Assembly: GCF_016785085.1 (NCBI RefSeq)
Contig: NZ_JAENHO010000006.1
Coordinates: 434,001 to 498,000 of the forward strand
Reading direction: 5' to 3'
Length of the DNA: 64,000 nt
Source: Paractinoplanes lichenicola
GTDB lineage: Bacteria > Actinomycetota > Actinomycetes > Mycobacteriales > Micromonosporaceae
Under the pieces are notes generated by a model. It did not search any database and was not told the DNA's origin. It worked only from the letters and a program-made list of their open reading frames with translations. The translations under genes were made by a program, and so were the position numbers. This document shows, in pieces, positions 1 to 8,983 of the stretch. Each line of letters begins with the position of its first letter. Position 1 is the stretch's first letter.

Positions 1-2
1 CC

Positions 3-443
3 AACGGCTCGGCCGCCGACTGGTCGCTCGCCGGCAACCACACGCTCAGCGCCGACCTGCGGATCGTCTCGGTGACCAAGAACGTGGCGGTCGGCCAGGT
101 CAAGCTGGGCACCGGCGGCACGTCGACCAAGCCGCTGCTCGAGCTCTACTACCGCGCGAACGGCGACATCTATCTCGGCCAGCAGCGCAGCCCCACCGAC
201 GGCCAGACGCTGCACAAGCTGGGCAACGTGCCGCTCGGCCAGCGCTGGACCTACGTCATCAACGTCTCGGGCAACAAGGCCAGCCTGACCGTCAACGGGA
301 GCAAGACCAACTACACGATCCCGTCGTCGTTCAACCCGTACAAGCAGTACTTCAAGGCCGGCTCGTACAACCAGTCATCCTCGGAGAGCACCACCAACGG
401 GGCCAAGGTGAAGTTCTACGCCCTCACGGTCACCCACAACTGA
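3..443 (+). CDS. PL7 (alginate lyase 2) family polysaccharide lyase, C-terminal part
   Basis: This is the C-terminal ~146 residues of a protein that begins before the window. The frame is open from base 3 to the TGA at 441-443. It carries the family's late signature YFKAGSYNQ and an earlier VGQVKLGTG stretch in the place of the usual QIH strand, both typical of the beta-jelly-roll alginate lyase 2 fold (PL7). Family members cleave uronic-acid polysaccharides by beta-elimination and are normally secreted. The substrate cannot be told because the N-terminal catalytic strand is missing. The gene ends about 100 bp before an unrelated lipoprotein gene on the same strand. Confidence 0.75.
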   Translation, partial: NGSAADWSLAGNHTLSADLRIVSVTKNVAVGQVKLGTGGTSTKPLLELYYRANGDIYLGQQRSPTDGQTLHKLGNVPLGQRWTYVINVSGNKASLTVNGSKTNYTIPSSFNPYKQYFKAGSYNQSSSESTTNGAKVKFYALTVTHN

Positions 444-472
444 CCGGCTGGGCGAACCTCACAGCTTCCTGA

Positions 473-486
473 CTTCCGGCCGGAAG
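473..486. terminator. 14-bp palindrome after the PL7 gene
   Basis: CTTCCGGCCGGAAG is a perfect palindrome 30 bp downstream of the lyase stop. It could form a short hairpin and act as a terminator, or be a protein site. There is no T-run, so the call is weak. Confidence 0.25.
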
Positions 487-544
487 GCTGGCCGTTCGCA
501 ACGGAGCAACACCGCGCCGGGGCAACGGACAGGAGGGCTGGTTC

Positions 545-1129
545 ATGCGCAGAAGTCACGCGCTGGTGGTCGCGGCGATCGCGCTGACGGCGGTGTCGGC
601 GTGCGGGGCGAAGGAGGACGAGCAGGCGGGCGGCGAGGCGAAGGTGGCCACGTTGACCAGCACCACGCCGCAGAAGGCACAGGCGTCGTCGAAGGCCGCG
701 CAACGTCCGCGGGAGCGGCTCGACACGACGCCCGAGGAGTTCGAGGCGCTGCTGGGGCCGTACAACAAGTGCCTGAAGGAGCGCGGCTACGCCCCGGACG
801 ACCTCAAGCGCAAGGCGGCCTCCGATGCCGGCGGCGGCGCGAAACCGGCGGCCGGTCCGGCGTCCGAGGCGATGGACGAGGCGTTCCGGGTCTGCGAGGC
901 GCAGTTCTATCCGCTGCCGCCGTGGGAGAAGGATCCGGCCAACCCGGAGGCCCGCGACTTCGCCGTCGCGGTGGTGAAGTGCCTGAAGAACAAGGGCGTC
1001 AAATACGTCGAGGTCGCCGAGGACGGGCTGAGCTACGCGCTGGGCGGCGACCAGAACGACCGCCGCTCGATCACCATGGGCATGGACCTCGCGCCCGAGT
1101 GCGAGCGCGAGGTCGCCGCCAAGAACTAA
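545..1129 (+). CDS. predicted lipoprotein of unknown function
   Basis: A 194-residue protein with an N-terminal signal peptide and lipobox (AVSAC, Cys at about residue 20), so it is expected to be lipid-anchored on the outer face of the membrane. An AGGAGG ribosome-binding site lies at 531-536. The mature part is charged and has paired motifs around cysteines (NKCLKERGY, VVKCLKNKGVKY, PECEREV). I do not recognise a catalytic family. It is convergent with the efflux operon and overlaps the permease stop by 4 bp. Small lipoproteins like this often accompany MacB-type exporters, so a link is possible but unproven. Confidence 0.7.
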   Translation: MRRSHALVVAAIALTAVSACGAKEDEQAGGEAKVATLTSTTPQKAQASSKAAQRPRERLDTTPEEFEALLGPYNKCLKERGYAPDDLKRKAASDAGGGAKPAAGPASEAMDEAFRVCEAQFYPLPPWEKDPANPEARDFAVAVVKCLKNKGVKYVEVAEDGLSYALGGDQNDRRSITMGMDLAPECEREVAAKN

Positions 1130-2289
1130 ACAGTGGCCAAGGCCTGGGTCGGGGTGAGCCGGGCCGCGCGCACGCTGGGATACAACCCGGCGAGCACGCC
1201 GATCACGACGGCTCCCCCGGCCCCGGCCAGCGCCGCTTCCGTCGGTACGACCAGGGGCCACTGCTGCCACGAGGCGTAGCCGATCGTGGCGGCCAGCCCC
1301 AGCCCCGCCCCCGCGACGCCGCCGATCGTGGCCAGCACGACCGATTCGGTGAGGAACTGCAGGCGGATCTGGCCGCGGGTGGCCCCCAGCGCCCGCCGCA
1401 GGCCGATCTCGGAGCGGCGTTCCAGCACGGCCACGACCATCGTGTTGGCCACCCCGATCCCCCCGACGACCAGGGCGACCGCGGCCAGCGCCAGAAACAG
1501 CACCGAGAAGCTGCTCTCGGTGGCCCGCTTGGCCGCGAGCGCGTCGGAGGGCCGGGTCACGGCCACCCGGCCCGGCCGCTCGGGATAGATCGTCTCGGCC
1601 AGCACGCCGCGCACCTCCTCGAGCTGGGCCTCCTGCGACTGCACATAGAGGACGGTCGGGTGCCCGTCGAAGTCGAGGGCATCGCGGGCCGCCTCCCAGC
1701 CGACCAGCACCGAGCGGTCGATGTCGGGCGAGAGCGGCGTGGTGGCGAGGATCCCGACCACGGTGAACCGGGTGTCGGCGATGACGACCTGCGGGCCGGG
1801 CGCCACGATGCCGAGCCGGGCCGCCGCGATCGAGCCGAGCACCACGGCCGGGAAGCGGGCGGTGGCCTCGGTCAGCCATCGGCCCGACTGCATCCGGGCG
1901 TTGATCGTGGGCAGCAGGTCGAGCCGGCTGGCCAGCACGGTCAGCCCCGAGCCGTTGTCCTGCGAGATCCGGTCGTTACGCCGTACGAGGGCATGGGTGT
2001 TGGCCACGGCGCTGACCGCGGTGACCGGGCCTATCCGGCGCACCATCTCGACCGCCGACTCCGGAATGGTCGTCGGCGGCTCCTGGTCGGGGACGGCCGT
2101 GGCCTGCAAGGTGTTCGTGCCGAGCGCGCTCAGCTCGGCGAGCAGCGCGGCCTGGCTCGACGCCGGGATGCCGGTCACCACGATCATCGTGGCGATGCCG
2201 ATCGCGATGCCCAGCGCCGACAGCGCCGCCCGCGCGGGTCTGGTTCGCAGCCCCAGGAAACCCAGGTCGAGCACGTCGAGCGGGCTCAT
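1126..2289 (-). CDS. MacB/FtsX-type ABC transporter permease
   Basis: A 387-residue permease with an N-terminal membrane segment (RPARAALSALGIAIGIATMI), a large extracytoplasmic MacB periplasmic-core domain (about residues 40-240) and three C-terminal helices with the FtsX signature including RRSEIGLRRALGATR. It is the third gene of a three-gene operon. Its ATG overlaps the TGA of the ATPase gene (ATGA), so the two are translationally coupled. Together with the adaptor and ATPase it should form a tripartite exporter of the MacAB kind, acting mechanically on a small molecule or peptide. The substrate is unknown. Confidence 0.88.
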   Translation of the reverse strand: MSPLDVLDLGFLGLRTRPARAALSALGIAIGIATMIVVTGIPASSQAALLAELSALGTNTLQATAVPDQEPPTTIPESAVEMVRRIGPVTAVSAVANTHALVRRNDRISQDNGSGLTVLASRLDLLPTINARMQSGRWLTEATARFPAVVLGSIAAARLGIVAPGPQVVIADTRFTVVGILATTPLSPDIDRSVLVGWEAARDALDFDGHPTVLYVQSQEAQLEEVRGVLAETIYPERPGRVAVTRPSDALAAKRATESSFSVLFLALAAVALVVGGIGVANTMVVAVLERRSEIGLRRALGATRGQIRLQFLTESVVLATIGGVAGAGLGLAATIGYASWQQWPLVVPTEAALAGAGGAVVIGVLAGLYPSVRAARLTPTQALATV

Positions 2290-2948
2290 GACGACACCAC
2301 CCGGCCGTCGCGGATCTCGATCCGGCGGGGCATCGACGCCGCGATGTCCCGGTCGTGGGTGATCACCACGATGGTGGTGCCCTCGTCGTTGAGCCGGCGC
2401 AGCAGACCCAGCACGGCCTGCCCGTTCGCGCTGTCCAGGGCGCCGGTCGGCTCGTCGGCGAGCACCAGCGACGGCTCGTTGACGAGCGCGCGGGCGATCG
2501 CGACCCGCTGCCGTTCACCACCCGAGAGCTGCTGCGGGCGGTGACTCGCGCGATGCCCGAGGCCGACCCGCGACAGCGCCTGCAGGGCCAGGTCCCGGCG
2601 TTTGCGGCGCGGCGTCCCGGCGTACAGGAGCCCGGTTGTCACGTTGTCGACCGCGCTCAGCCCGTCGGTGAGGTGGAACTGCTGAAAGACGAAGCCGATC
2701 TCGCGCGCCCGCAGGCGGGACAGTTGCCTATCGCGCAGGGTGGCCACGTCCTGCCCGGCGATGGCCACGGTGCCGGAGGTGGGCCGGTCGAGCGTGCCGA
2801 TGATGTTGAGCAGCGTCGACTTGCCCGAGCCGGAGGGCCCGACCACCGCCACCAGCTCACCGGCCTCGATGTCGAGGGTGACGCCGGCCAGCGCGGTCAC
2901 GCCGCCGGGATAAACCATGCTCGCGTCGCGCACGGACAGCACGCTCAT
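2286..2948 (-). CDS. MacB-type ABC transporter ATP-binding protein
   Basis: A 220-residue nucleotide-binding domain with Walker A GPSGSGKST, Q-loop FVFQQFHL, signature LSGGERQR, Walker B LVLADEPTGALD and an H-loop (VVITHD). The ADEPTGALD string is typical of the LolD/MacB class. I chose the ATG at 2948 because it gives the usual MSVLSVRD start and overlaps the upstream adaptor stop as ATGA; the longer open frame upstream is a shadow of the adaptor gene. It energises the permease encoded at 1126-2289. Confidence 0.92.
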   Translation of the reverse strand: MSVLSVRDASMVYPGGVTALAGVTLDIEAGELVAVVGPSGSGKSTLLNIIGTLDRPTSGTVAIAGQDVATLRDRQLSRLRAREIGFVFQQFHLTDGLSAVDNVTTGLLYAGTPRRKRRDLALQALSRVGLGHRASHRPQQLSGGERQRVAIARALVNEPSLVLADEPTGALDSANGQAVLGLLRRLNDEGTTIVVITHDRDIAASMPRRIEIRDGRVVSS

Positions 2949-3994
2949 GACGCGACCACCACGTCGGCGCCCTCGTCGAGGCCGTCGCCGGTGATCTCGA
3001 CCCAGCCGTCGGCGAACATGCCGGTCTTGACGGCGATCAAACCCTCCGGCCCCTGTACGGCGTAACCACCCTCGCTCAACGCCACGAGCGCCTCGATCGG
3101 CGCGGTCAGAACGTCCTTGCGCGTACGCCCGGGGAAGTTGACCTCGACCTCGGCCGTGTCGAACTTGGCCACGCTCGCGGGGTCGTCCACGGCGACGGTG
3201 ACGGTCAGCTTCGGCGGACCACTCGCCGCGCCCTCGTCGGCCGACGCGACCTCCCGGCCCACCGCGAGGACCCGAGCCTTCACCGTACGGTCGTCGGGCA
3301 GGCTCACGGTGATGCGGCCACCCCGCCGGATGGCCGCGGCGTCGCCCGGCTCGGCGGCCACGGTGATCACCTTGCGGGTCGACGTCACGGTCATCAGCGG
3401 CGCGTTCGCCGGCGAGCCGGGCTGCACGGCGATCGACTCGACCCGTACGGCCCCGGACTGCACCTCGATGTCGCCCACCGCGATCGTCCCGGTCACCGGC
3501 ACCTCCTGATCCTTCTGCCAGCGTTTGATCGCGCCGACCAGATCCGGGGTGAGCTCGCCCTCCTCGCGGCTGCGCTGCGAGCCGGTGCGATAGCCGAGCG
3601 CGCGCAGGTTGTCCACGATGATGCGCACGTCGCGGCCCTTCATGGCGGGCGTCGCGATCGGCCGGAAGAGCGGCAGGCTGCCGTAGAAGAGCGCCACCGG
3701 CTTGTCGTTCGCGCGGAACAGCTGGTCGCCGCGCCGGATCGTCGCGCCCGGGGCCGGCAGCCAGGTCACGACGGCCTCGGCGTGCCCGGCCAGCGGCCGC
3801 GCCGGGCCGAACCCGAGCGCGCCGGGCAGGGACGTGACCGTGGACAACGTCCGCCGCTCGAGCTTGGCCGTCTCGACCGCCACCGTCTCGCGGGCCACCG
3901 GTTCCCGCCCGGCCTGGTGCCGGGTCACCACGTACGTCGAGCCGGCGGCCAGGCCGGCCAGCACGAGACACGTGATCAGCCATCGTTTCCACAT
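2945..3994 (-). CDS. efflux adaptor with peptidoglycan-binding domain (HlyD/MacA-like)
   Basis: A 349-residue protein with one N-terminal membrane anchor (about residues 5-22). A PG_binding_1-like module follows (roughly residues 125-170, ELTPDLVGAIKRWQKDQ), then lipoyl/barrel-sandwich and beta-barrel segments typical of RND/MacA adaptors. In Gram-positive bacteria such proteins tie MacB-type permeases to the cell wall. It is the first gene of the exporter operon and is divergent from the response regulator at 4087, which may control it. Confidence 0.85.
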   Translation of the reverse strand: MWKRWLITCLVLAGLAAGSTYVVTRHQAGREPVARETVAVETAKLERRTLSTVTSLPGALGFGPARPLAGHAEAVVTWLPAPGATIRRGDQLFRANDKPVALFYGSLPLFRPIATPAMKGRDVRIIVDNLRALGYRTGSQRSREEGELTPDLVGAIKRWQKDQEVPVTGTIAVGDIEVQSGAVRVESIAVQPGSPANAPLMTVTSTRKVITVAAEPGDAAAIRRGGRITVSLPDDRTVKARVLAVGREVASADEGAASGPPKLTVTVAVDDPASVAKFDTAEVEVNFPGRTRKDVLTAPIEALVALSEGGYAVQGPEGLIAVKTGMFADGWVEITGDGLDEGADVVVAS

Positions 3995-4018
3995 GGCGAA
4001 CGAGCGTGGCCGGGGTTC

Positions 4019-4055
4019 GTTAGGAAACCGTCAGGTATCGCGGAAACCGGCTAAC
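4019..4055. promoter_or_regulatory. repeat motif in the divergent promoter region
   Basis: Between the efflux operon and the two-component genes, GGAAACCG occurs twice in direct orientation (4023-4030 and 4042-4049, 19 bp start to start), bordered by GTTAG and CTAAC. Direct repeats in this position would suit an OmpR/PhoB-family regulator such as the one encoded next door. No binding evidence is available. Confidence 0.35.
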
Positions 4056-4086
4056 GGACGTGCGAAGCGGATCTATCATCGCCGCC

Positions 4087-4779
4087 ATGTGTGCTCAGGT
4101 GCTGGTGGCGGACGACGATCCCCGGCAGGCCGAGGTGGTGCGCCGCTACCTGACCGCGGAGGGGCACGAGGCCGTGGTCGTGCACGACGGCCGGGCGGCC
4201 CTCGACAGCGCCCGCCGCCTGCGCCCCGACCTGCTCGTCCTCGACGTGATGATGCCCGGGATGGACGGGCTGCAGGTCTGCCGGACGCTGCGGCAGGAAT
4301 CGGACGTTCTCGTCCTGATGCTCACGGCGCGGACGACCGAGGACGACCTGCTGCTCGGGCTCGAGCTGGGCGCCGACGACTACCTGACCAAGCCGTACAG
4401 CCCCCGGGAGCTGATGGCCCGGGTGCGCACGCTGCTCCGCCGGGCCCCCGTCGCCCACCCCACCGGAGTTGCGAGCCGACAAATCGGGCGAATCACCATC
4501 GATCCGCATCGGCATCTCATCAGCGTCGACGGCGAGCCGATCGAGTGCACGCGCGGCGAGTTCGCGATCCTGGCCGCGATGTCCGAGCAGCCCGACCGGG
4601 TCTTCACGCGCGCCCAGCTGCTGCACCACACGCGCGGCATCGACCGCAGCTCGACCGAGCGCACGATCGACGTGCACGTGATGAACCTGCGCCGCAAGAT
4701 CGAGCTCGATTCGCGCCGGCCCGTGCACCTGCTGACCGTCCACGGCGTCGGCTACAAGCTGACCCCGGGCACACCGTGA
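4087..4779 (+). CDS. OmpR/PhoB-family response regulator
   Basis: A ~230-residue regulator with a receiver domain (DDD acidic pocket, phospho-acceptor Asp in LLVLDVMMPGMDG, Thr in MLTAR, Lys in DYLTKPY) followed by a winged-helix DNA-binding domain (FAILAAMSEQPDRVFTRAQL, RTIDVHVMNLRRKI). I prefer the ATG at 4087 (MCAQVLVADDDP); a GTG at 4060 is the alternative. Its stop overlaps the kinase GTG (GTGA), so the two genes form a coupled two-component system. The divergent MacAB-type exporter is the obvious candidate target. Confidence 0.9.
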   Translation: MCAQVLVADDDPRQAEVVRRYLTAEGHEAVVVHDGRAALDSARRLRPDLLVLDVMMPGMDGLQVCRTLRQESDVLVLMLTARTTEDDLLLGLELGADDYLTKPYSPRELMARVRTLLRRAPVAHPTGVASRQIGRITIDPHRHLISVDGEPIECTRGEFAILAAMSEQPDRVFTRAQLLHHTRGIDRSSTERTIDVHVMNLRRKIELDSRRPVHLLTVHGVGYKLTPGTP

Positions 4780-6563
4780 GCCGCGGCCGCGTCCCGCTGC
4801 GGCACAGCCTGGTCACCCGGCTGCTGGTCACGTCGGTGCTGATCGCGATCGCGGGCATCGCCTCGACCGCGTGGCTCGCCGTCCGCACGGCCACCCGGGC
4901 GATCAGTCAGGAACAGGGTCGCGCGCTCGCCGACGACAAAGGCGTGTACGACATGCTCGTCGAATACGCGGCCACGCACGCCGACTGGACGGGTGCACCG
5001 AAGCTGATCCAGGAGCGGGCGCAGAAGCTGGGCCGCCGGATCACGCTGATGACCGACGACCGGGCGGTGATCGTCGACTCCGGTCCGGGTCCGTCGCTGC
5101 ACACGGCCCGCCCGTCGGCCGTCGTCGACCCGCTCAACCTGGACCTGAGCCTGACCGGGGGCAGCAGCCGCATCGACCGGCGCGTGATCGGGCCGTTCCG
5201 GGTGACGTCGGCCGAGGATCGGGCGCTGCTCCGCAAAGTGGCCGACGGCGACATGCAGTGCCTGCGCAAGAGCGGCTTGGACGGCACGATGGGGCAGGGC
5301 GCGAACGGCCGGCCGGTGATCACGGTGCGTTCCCCCGGAGCCTTCGACACCGGGTGCTCCGAGCTCGAGAACACCATCACGAGGAGCGAGTTCACGGCGC
5401 TGCGCTCGCTGGGCCAGGTCGTCTCGCGCTGCGTCAAGCTCGACGAGCGCAATTATCAGCTGGGCATCCGGCCGGATTTCACCACGTACGTGACCAAGGC
5501 GCTGCGGGACGAGGACTACCTCCGCCCCGTGCCCGGGATGACGGCGTCCGCCGAGGCGTTTCTCGTGCCGCAGCAGGCCGCCCGCATCGACGGATGCGTC
5601 GAGAAGGCCCGGCGGGCAGTTCTTCAGCCGTACGTGGCCCCGCCCGCCCTGCTCTTCGTGACCGACCCGCGCGAGGACCCTGACCCGTTCACGCTGTCGG
5701 AGGAGAACACCGTACGGATCGTGGCCGTGACCGGCGCGGTCCTGCTGGCCACGATCGTCGTCACGGTGCTCGTCGGCCGGCGCCTGGTGCGGCCGCTGCG
5801 CGCGCTCACCGACTCGGCCGACCGGCACGTGCCCGCCACGGTGTCGACCAAGGACGAGATCGGCCGGCTGGCCCGCGCGCTCAACGACAGCACCGAACGC
5901 CGCGACCGGGCCGAGGAGCAGCGCCGCGCGATGGTAAGCGATGTCGCGCACGAGCTGCGCACGCCTCTCACGAACATCCGCAGCTGGCTCGAGGCCGCGC
6001 AGGACGACCTGGCCCCCACTGACGCGCAGTTGCTCACGTTGCTGCACGAGGAGGCGGTGCTGCTGCAGCACATCATCGACGACCTCAGCGATTTGTCCGC
6101 CGCCGACGCGGGCACGCTGCGCATCCACCCCGAGCCGAGCTATCTGCGCGACGTGCTGACCCAGGTCGTCGACAGCCACCGCGGCGCGGCCAGCGGCGTG
6201 CACCTGACGATCGAGGTCGACGGCGACCCGGTCGTCACTGCCGATCCCGTACGCCTGCGCCAGCTCGTCGGCAACCTGGTCTCCAACGCGATCCGCCACA
6301 CCCCCGCGGGCGGCACGGTCACGGTCGGCGCGACCCGGTCCGCGATCACCGTCCGCGACACCGGCACCGGCATCGCGCCCGAGGACCTGCCGCGCATCTT
6401 CGACCGCTTCTGGCGAGCCGACGAATCCCGCAGCCGAGCCACCGGCGGCCGCGGCCTGGGCCTGGCCATAGCCCGCAAACTGGCCGACGCCCACAACTTC
6501 ACGATCGAGGTCGAAAGCACCCTCGGCGAAGGCACCCTCTTCACCATCAATCTCGGCGACTGA
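4776..6563 (+). CDS. sensor histidine kinase
   Basis: A 595-residue membrane kinase with an N-terminal helix (about residues 10-30) and an extracytoplasmic sensor region of ~270 residues with several Cys. A second helix (about 310-335) is followed by a HAMP linker, the HisKA phosphoacceptor motif SDVAHELRTPLTNIR and an HATPase domain (N-box NLVSNAIRHTP, G1 DTGTGIAPEDL, G2 GGRGLGLAIA). The GTG at 4776 overlaps the response-regulator stop. The sensor region is large for the class, so it may sense a periplasmic protein or envelope signal. Confidence 0.92.
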   Translation: MSRGRVPLRHSLVTRLLVTSVLIAIAGIASTAWLAVRTATRAISQEQGRALADDKGVYDMLVEYAATHADWTGAPKLIQERAQKLGRRITLMTDDRAVIVDSGPGPSLHTARPSAVVDPLNLDLSLTGGSSRIDRRVIGPFRVTSAEDRALLRKVADGDMQCLRKSGLDGTMGQGANGRPVITVRSPGAFDTGCSELENTITRSEFTALRSLGQVVSRCVKLDERNYQLGIRPDFTTYVTKALRDEDYLRPVPGMTASAEAFLVPQQAARIDGCVEKARRAVLQPYVAPPALLFVTDPREDPDPFTLSEENTVRIVAVTGAVLLATIVVTVLVGRRLVRPLRALTDSADRHVPATVSTKDEIGRLARALNDSTERRDRAEEQRRAMVSDVAHELRTPLTNIRSWLEAAQDDLAPTDAQLLTLLHEEAVLLQHIIDDLSDLSAADAGTLRIHPEPSYLRDVLTQVVDSHRGAASGVHLTIEVDGDPVVTADPVRLRQLVGNLVSNAIRHTPAGGTVTVGATRSAITVRDTGTGIAPEDLPRIFDRFWRADESRSRATGGRGLGLAIARKLADAHNFTIEVESTLGEGTLFTINLGD

Positions 6564-6615
6564 CCGCCCTTCAGCGCGCGGCCTCACCCCGTACGGGCTC
6601 GGGCTGGTCTGCGGC

Positions 6616-7206
6616 TCATGGCGTCGCGCTTGCCTTACCCCGTACGGGATCGGGCTTGGGCTCTGGGCGGAGGGCGTTGGTGAGGGTGCGGGTGAGCAGG
6701 TCGAGCACGTGGTGGCGGGACGAGCCGGGCCGCTCGCCCAGGTAGGACCACGCCGCGTAGAGCTGGGACCAAAGCAGGCTGAGCACCCAGTCGGCCGGCA
6801 GCACGGGGTCGATCGAGCCGTCCCGGCGGCCGCGCTCGATCACCGTGTGGAGCGACGTCTCGTCCTGGGCCTCCCAGCATTCGCCGCCCTGCTCGCTGAA
6901 GATCAGGGAGAGCAGCGGGCCGAGGTCGAAATACTCCCGGCAGAGCCGCAGCAACGCCTCGCCGCCGGTGCCGCGCTCGAGCTCCGCCAGCCGCGCCGCC
7001 CGCACGAGACGCTGCCCGCCCTCGACGGCGACCGCGGACAGCAGATCGGCCCGCTCGGCGAAATATCGATGCAGCGTCGTGCGCCCGACCTGGGCCGCCG
7101 ACGCGATGTCGCCGAGCGAGCAGGCCGGGTTGTCGGCCAGCAGGTCGATCGCGGCATCGATGATCGCCTGCCGCGTGCGGTTCTTGATGCCGGAGGTCAC
7201 GGCCAT
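6616..7206 (-). CDS. TetR-family transcriptional regulator
   Basis: A 196-residue repressor with an N-terminal helix-turn-helix (RTRQAIIDAAIDLLADNPAC, then IASAAQVGRTTLHRYF), a very typical TetR DNA-binding domain, and an all-helical ligand-binding part. It is divergent from an ABC exporter gene, with an 18-bp perfect palindrome between them. This implies repression of the exporter and of itself, relieved by an exported ligand. The start is the ATG giving MAVTSGIKNRTR. Confidence 0.9.
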   Translation of the reverse strand: MAVTSGIKNRTRQAIIDAAIDLLADNPACSLGDIASAAQVGRTTLHRYFAERADLLSAVAVEGGQRLVRAARLAELERGTGGEALLRLCREYFDLGPLLSLIFSEQGGECWEAQDETSLHTVIERGRRDGSIDPVLPADWVLSLLWSQLYAAWSYLGERPGSSRHHVLDLLTRTLTNALRPEPKPDPVRGKASATP

Positions 7207-7234
7207 ACTGTACGGGAATTGGCATTGCCCGCAA

Positions 7235-7252
7235 TGGAACACATGTGTTCCA
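7235..7252. promoter_or_regulatory. 18-bp perfect palindrome, probable TetR operator
   Basis: The arms are TGGAACACA and TGTGTTCCA with no spacer. The site lies 28 bp before the TetR start and 9 bp before the exporter ATG. Length, symmetry and placement fit a TetR dimer site. It would overlap the exporter ribosome-binding or transcription-start region, giving tight repression. Confidence 0.7.
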
Positions 7253-7261
7253 CTACGAATC

Positions 7262-8983
7262 ATGCAGATTCTGCTGCGCCTCCTCCGCCCGCACCTCCGG
7301 GTGCTGGCCCTCGGGCTGGTCCTCGGCCTGATCGCCAACGCCGCCAACCTGGCCGCCCCGCTCGCCACCAAACGGATCATCGACACGCTCGGCACCGGCA
7401 ACGCGCTGACCGGCCCGATCACGCTGCTGCTGGTGCTGGTCGTGATCGGCTCGGTGATCGGGCTCTGGCAGTGGATCCTGATGGGCACGCTGGCCGAGCA
7501 GGTCGTCCTCGACGCACGGCTCTCGGTGATCCAGCGCTACTTCCGGGCCCGGCTGGCCGAGCTGACCGGCCGCCCCACCGGCGAGCTGGTCACCCGGGTC
7601 ACGGCCGACCCCGGCCTGCTGCACCAGGCCTCGTCGAGCATCGTCGGCCTGATCAACGCGTCGCTGGCCTTCGTCGCGACCTTGGTGCTGATGGGCACGC
7701 TCGACCTCGTGCTGCTGCTGTGCACGCTGGCCGCGGTCGCGATCGTGGGCGCGGTCATGGCCCTGCTGCTGCCCACGATCAGCAAGTCGCAGAAGGCGGC
7801 GCAGGACGCGGTCGGCGACCTGGGCGGCGAACTCGAAGGCACGCTGCGAGCGATGCGCACGGTCAAGGCCAGCCGGGCCGAGCAGCGCCAGGGTGACCGC
7901 ATCGAGTCGGACGCACGCCGGGCCGCGGCCTTCAACATACGGGCGGCGCGCCGGGCGGCCTGGGTGTGGACGGTCTCGTGGAGCGGCGTCTCCCTGGCCA
8001 TCATCGCGGTGCTCGGCGTGGGCGCGTGGCGGGCCGACGCCGGCCTGCTCGAGGTCAGCAGCCTGATCGCTTTCCTGCTGTACGCGTTTCAGCTGATGGG
8101 CCCGATCGGCGAGCTGACCAACAACGTGACCGCCCTGCAGTCCGGCATCGCCGCCGCCCGCCGGATCAGCGAGGTCTACGCGATGACCTCGGAGACCTCC
8201 ACCCCGACGCCCGGTTCACGGGTCGCCGACGCGCCCGTCTTGTCCGCCGAGCGGGTCACTCTGTCGTACACCGTGGACGGTCCGGCGGCCCTCGACGACG
8301 TCACCCTGTCGATCCCCGCGCGCGGCCACACGGCGATCGTCGGACCGTCCGGGGCCGGCAAGACGTCGCTGTTCTCGCTGCTGCTGCGCTTCCTCGACCC
8401 CGACTCGGGCGAGATCTACCTGCACGGCCGGCCCTACAGCGCGCTCACGCACAGCGAGATCCGCGCAGAACTGGCGTACGTGGAACAGGAGGCCCCGGTC
8501 GTGCCGGGCACCATCCGCGAGAACATCCTGTTCAGCCACCCGTCGGCGACGGACGAGGAACTGGAGTCGGTGCTGACCCGGGTCAACCTGGCCGACAAGG
8601 TCGCCGGCCTGCCGCAGGGCGTCGACACCCCGATCTCCGGCGCCGAGCTCTCGGGCGGCGAACGCCAGCGGATAGCCCTGGCCCGCGCCCTGATCCGCAC
8701 CCCGGCGATCCTGCTCCTCGACGAGGCGACGGCCCAGATGGACGCCCTGACCGAGGCCGCGGTCCAAACCTCCGTTCGGGACCGTGCCGCTACCGGCGCC
8801 GTCGTGACGATCGCCCACCGCCTCTCCACGGTGATCGACGCCGACCGCATCATCGTCCTCGACCGCGGCCGCGTCCGGGCCGTAGGCACCCACGACTCCC
8901 TCCTGGCTTCCGACGACCTCTACCGCGGCCTGGTCGAAGCACTGCGCATCGCAGTCCCCTCAGCAGCCGGCTCGGTCACCTGA
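7262..8983 (+). CDS. MsbA/LmrA-type ABC exporter (fused membrane and ATPase domains)
   Basis: A 573-residue half-transporter with six N-terminal membrane helices (about residues 1-310) and a C-terminal nucleotide-binding domain with Walker A GPSGAGKTS, signature LSGGERQR, Walker B ILLLDEATAQMD and H-loop IAHRLSTV. Such proteins homodimerise and export drugs, lipids or peptides. It starts 9 bp after the palindromic operator with no clear Shine-Dalgarno, so the mRNA may be leaderless or short-leadered. The divergent TetR regulator suggests inducible drug efflux. Confidence 0.9.
   Translation: MQILLRLLRPHLRVLALGLVLGLIANAANLAAPLATKRIIDTLGTGNALTGPITLLLVLVVIGSVIGLWQWILMGTLAEQVVLDARLSVIQRYFRARLAELTGRPTGELVTRVTADPGLLHQASSSIVGLINASLAFVATLVLMGTLDLVLLLCTLAAVAIVGAVMALLLPTISKSQKAAQDAVGDLGGELEGTLRAMRTVKASRAEQRQGDRIESDARRAAAFNIRAARRAAWVWTVSWSGVSLAIIAVLGVGAWRADAGLLEVSSLIAFLLYAFQLMGPIGELTNNVTALQSGIAAARRISEVYAMTSETSTPTPGSRVADAPVLSAERVTLSYTVDGPAALDDVTLSIPARGHTAIVGPSGAGKTSLFSLLLRFLDPDSGEIYLHGRPYSALTHSEIRAELAYVEQEAPVVPGTIRENILFSHPSATDEELESVLTRVNLADKVAGLPQGVDTPISGAELSGGERQRIALARALIRTPAILLLDEATAQMDALTEAAVQTSVRDRAATGAVVTIAHRLSTVIDADRIIVLDRGRVRAVGTHDSLLASDDLYRGLVEALRIAVPSAAGSVT

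Noticed and set aside
601..2544. Long plus-strand frame across the lipoprotein and efflux permease
   Set aside because: Antisense shadow; no motif, and it conflicts with the MacB-type permease and its ATGA coupling.
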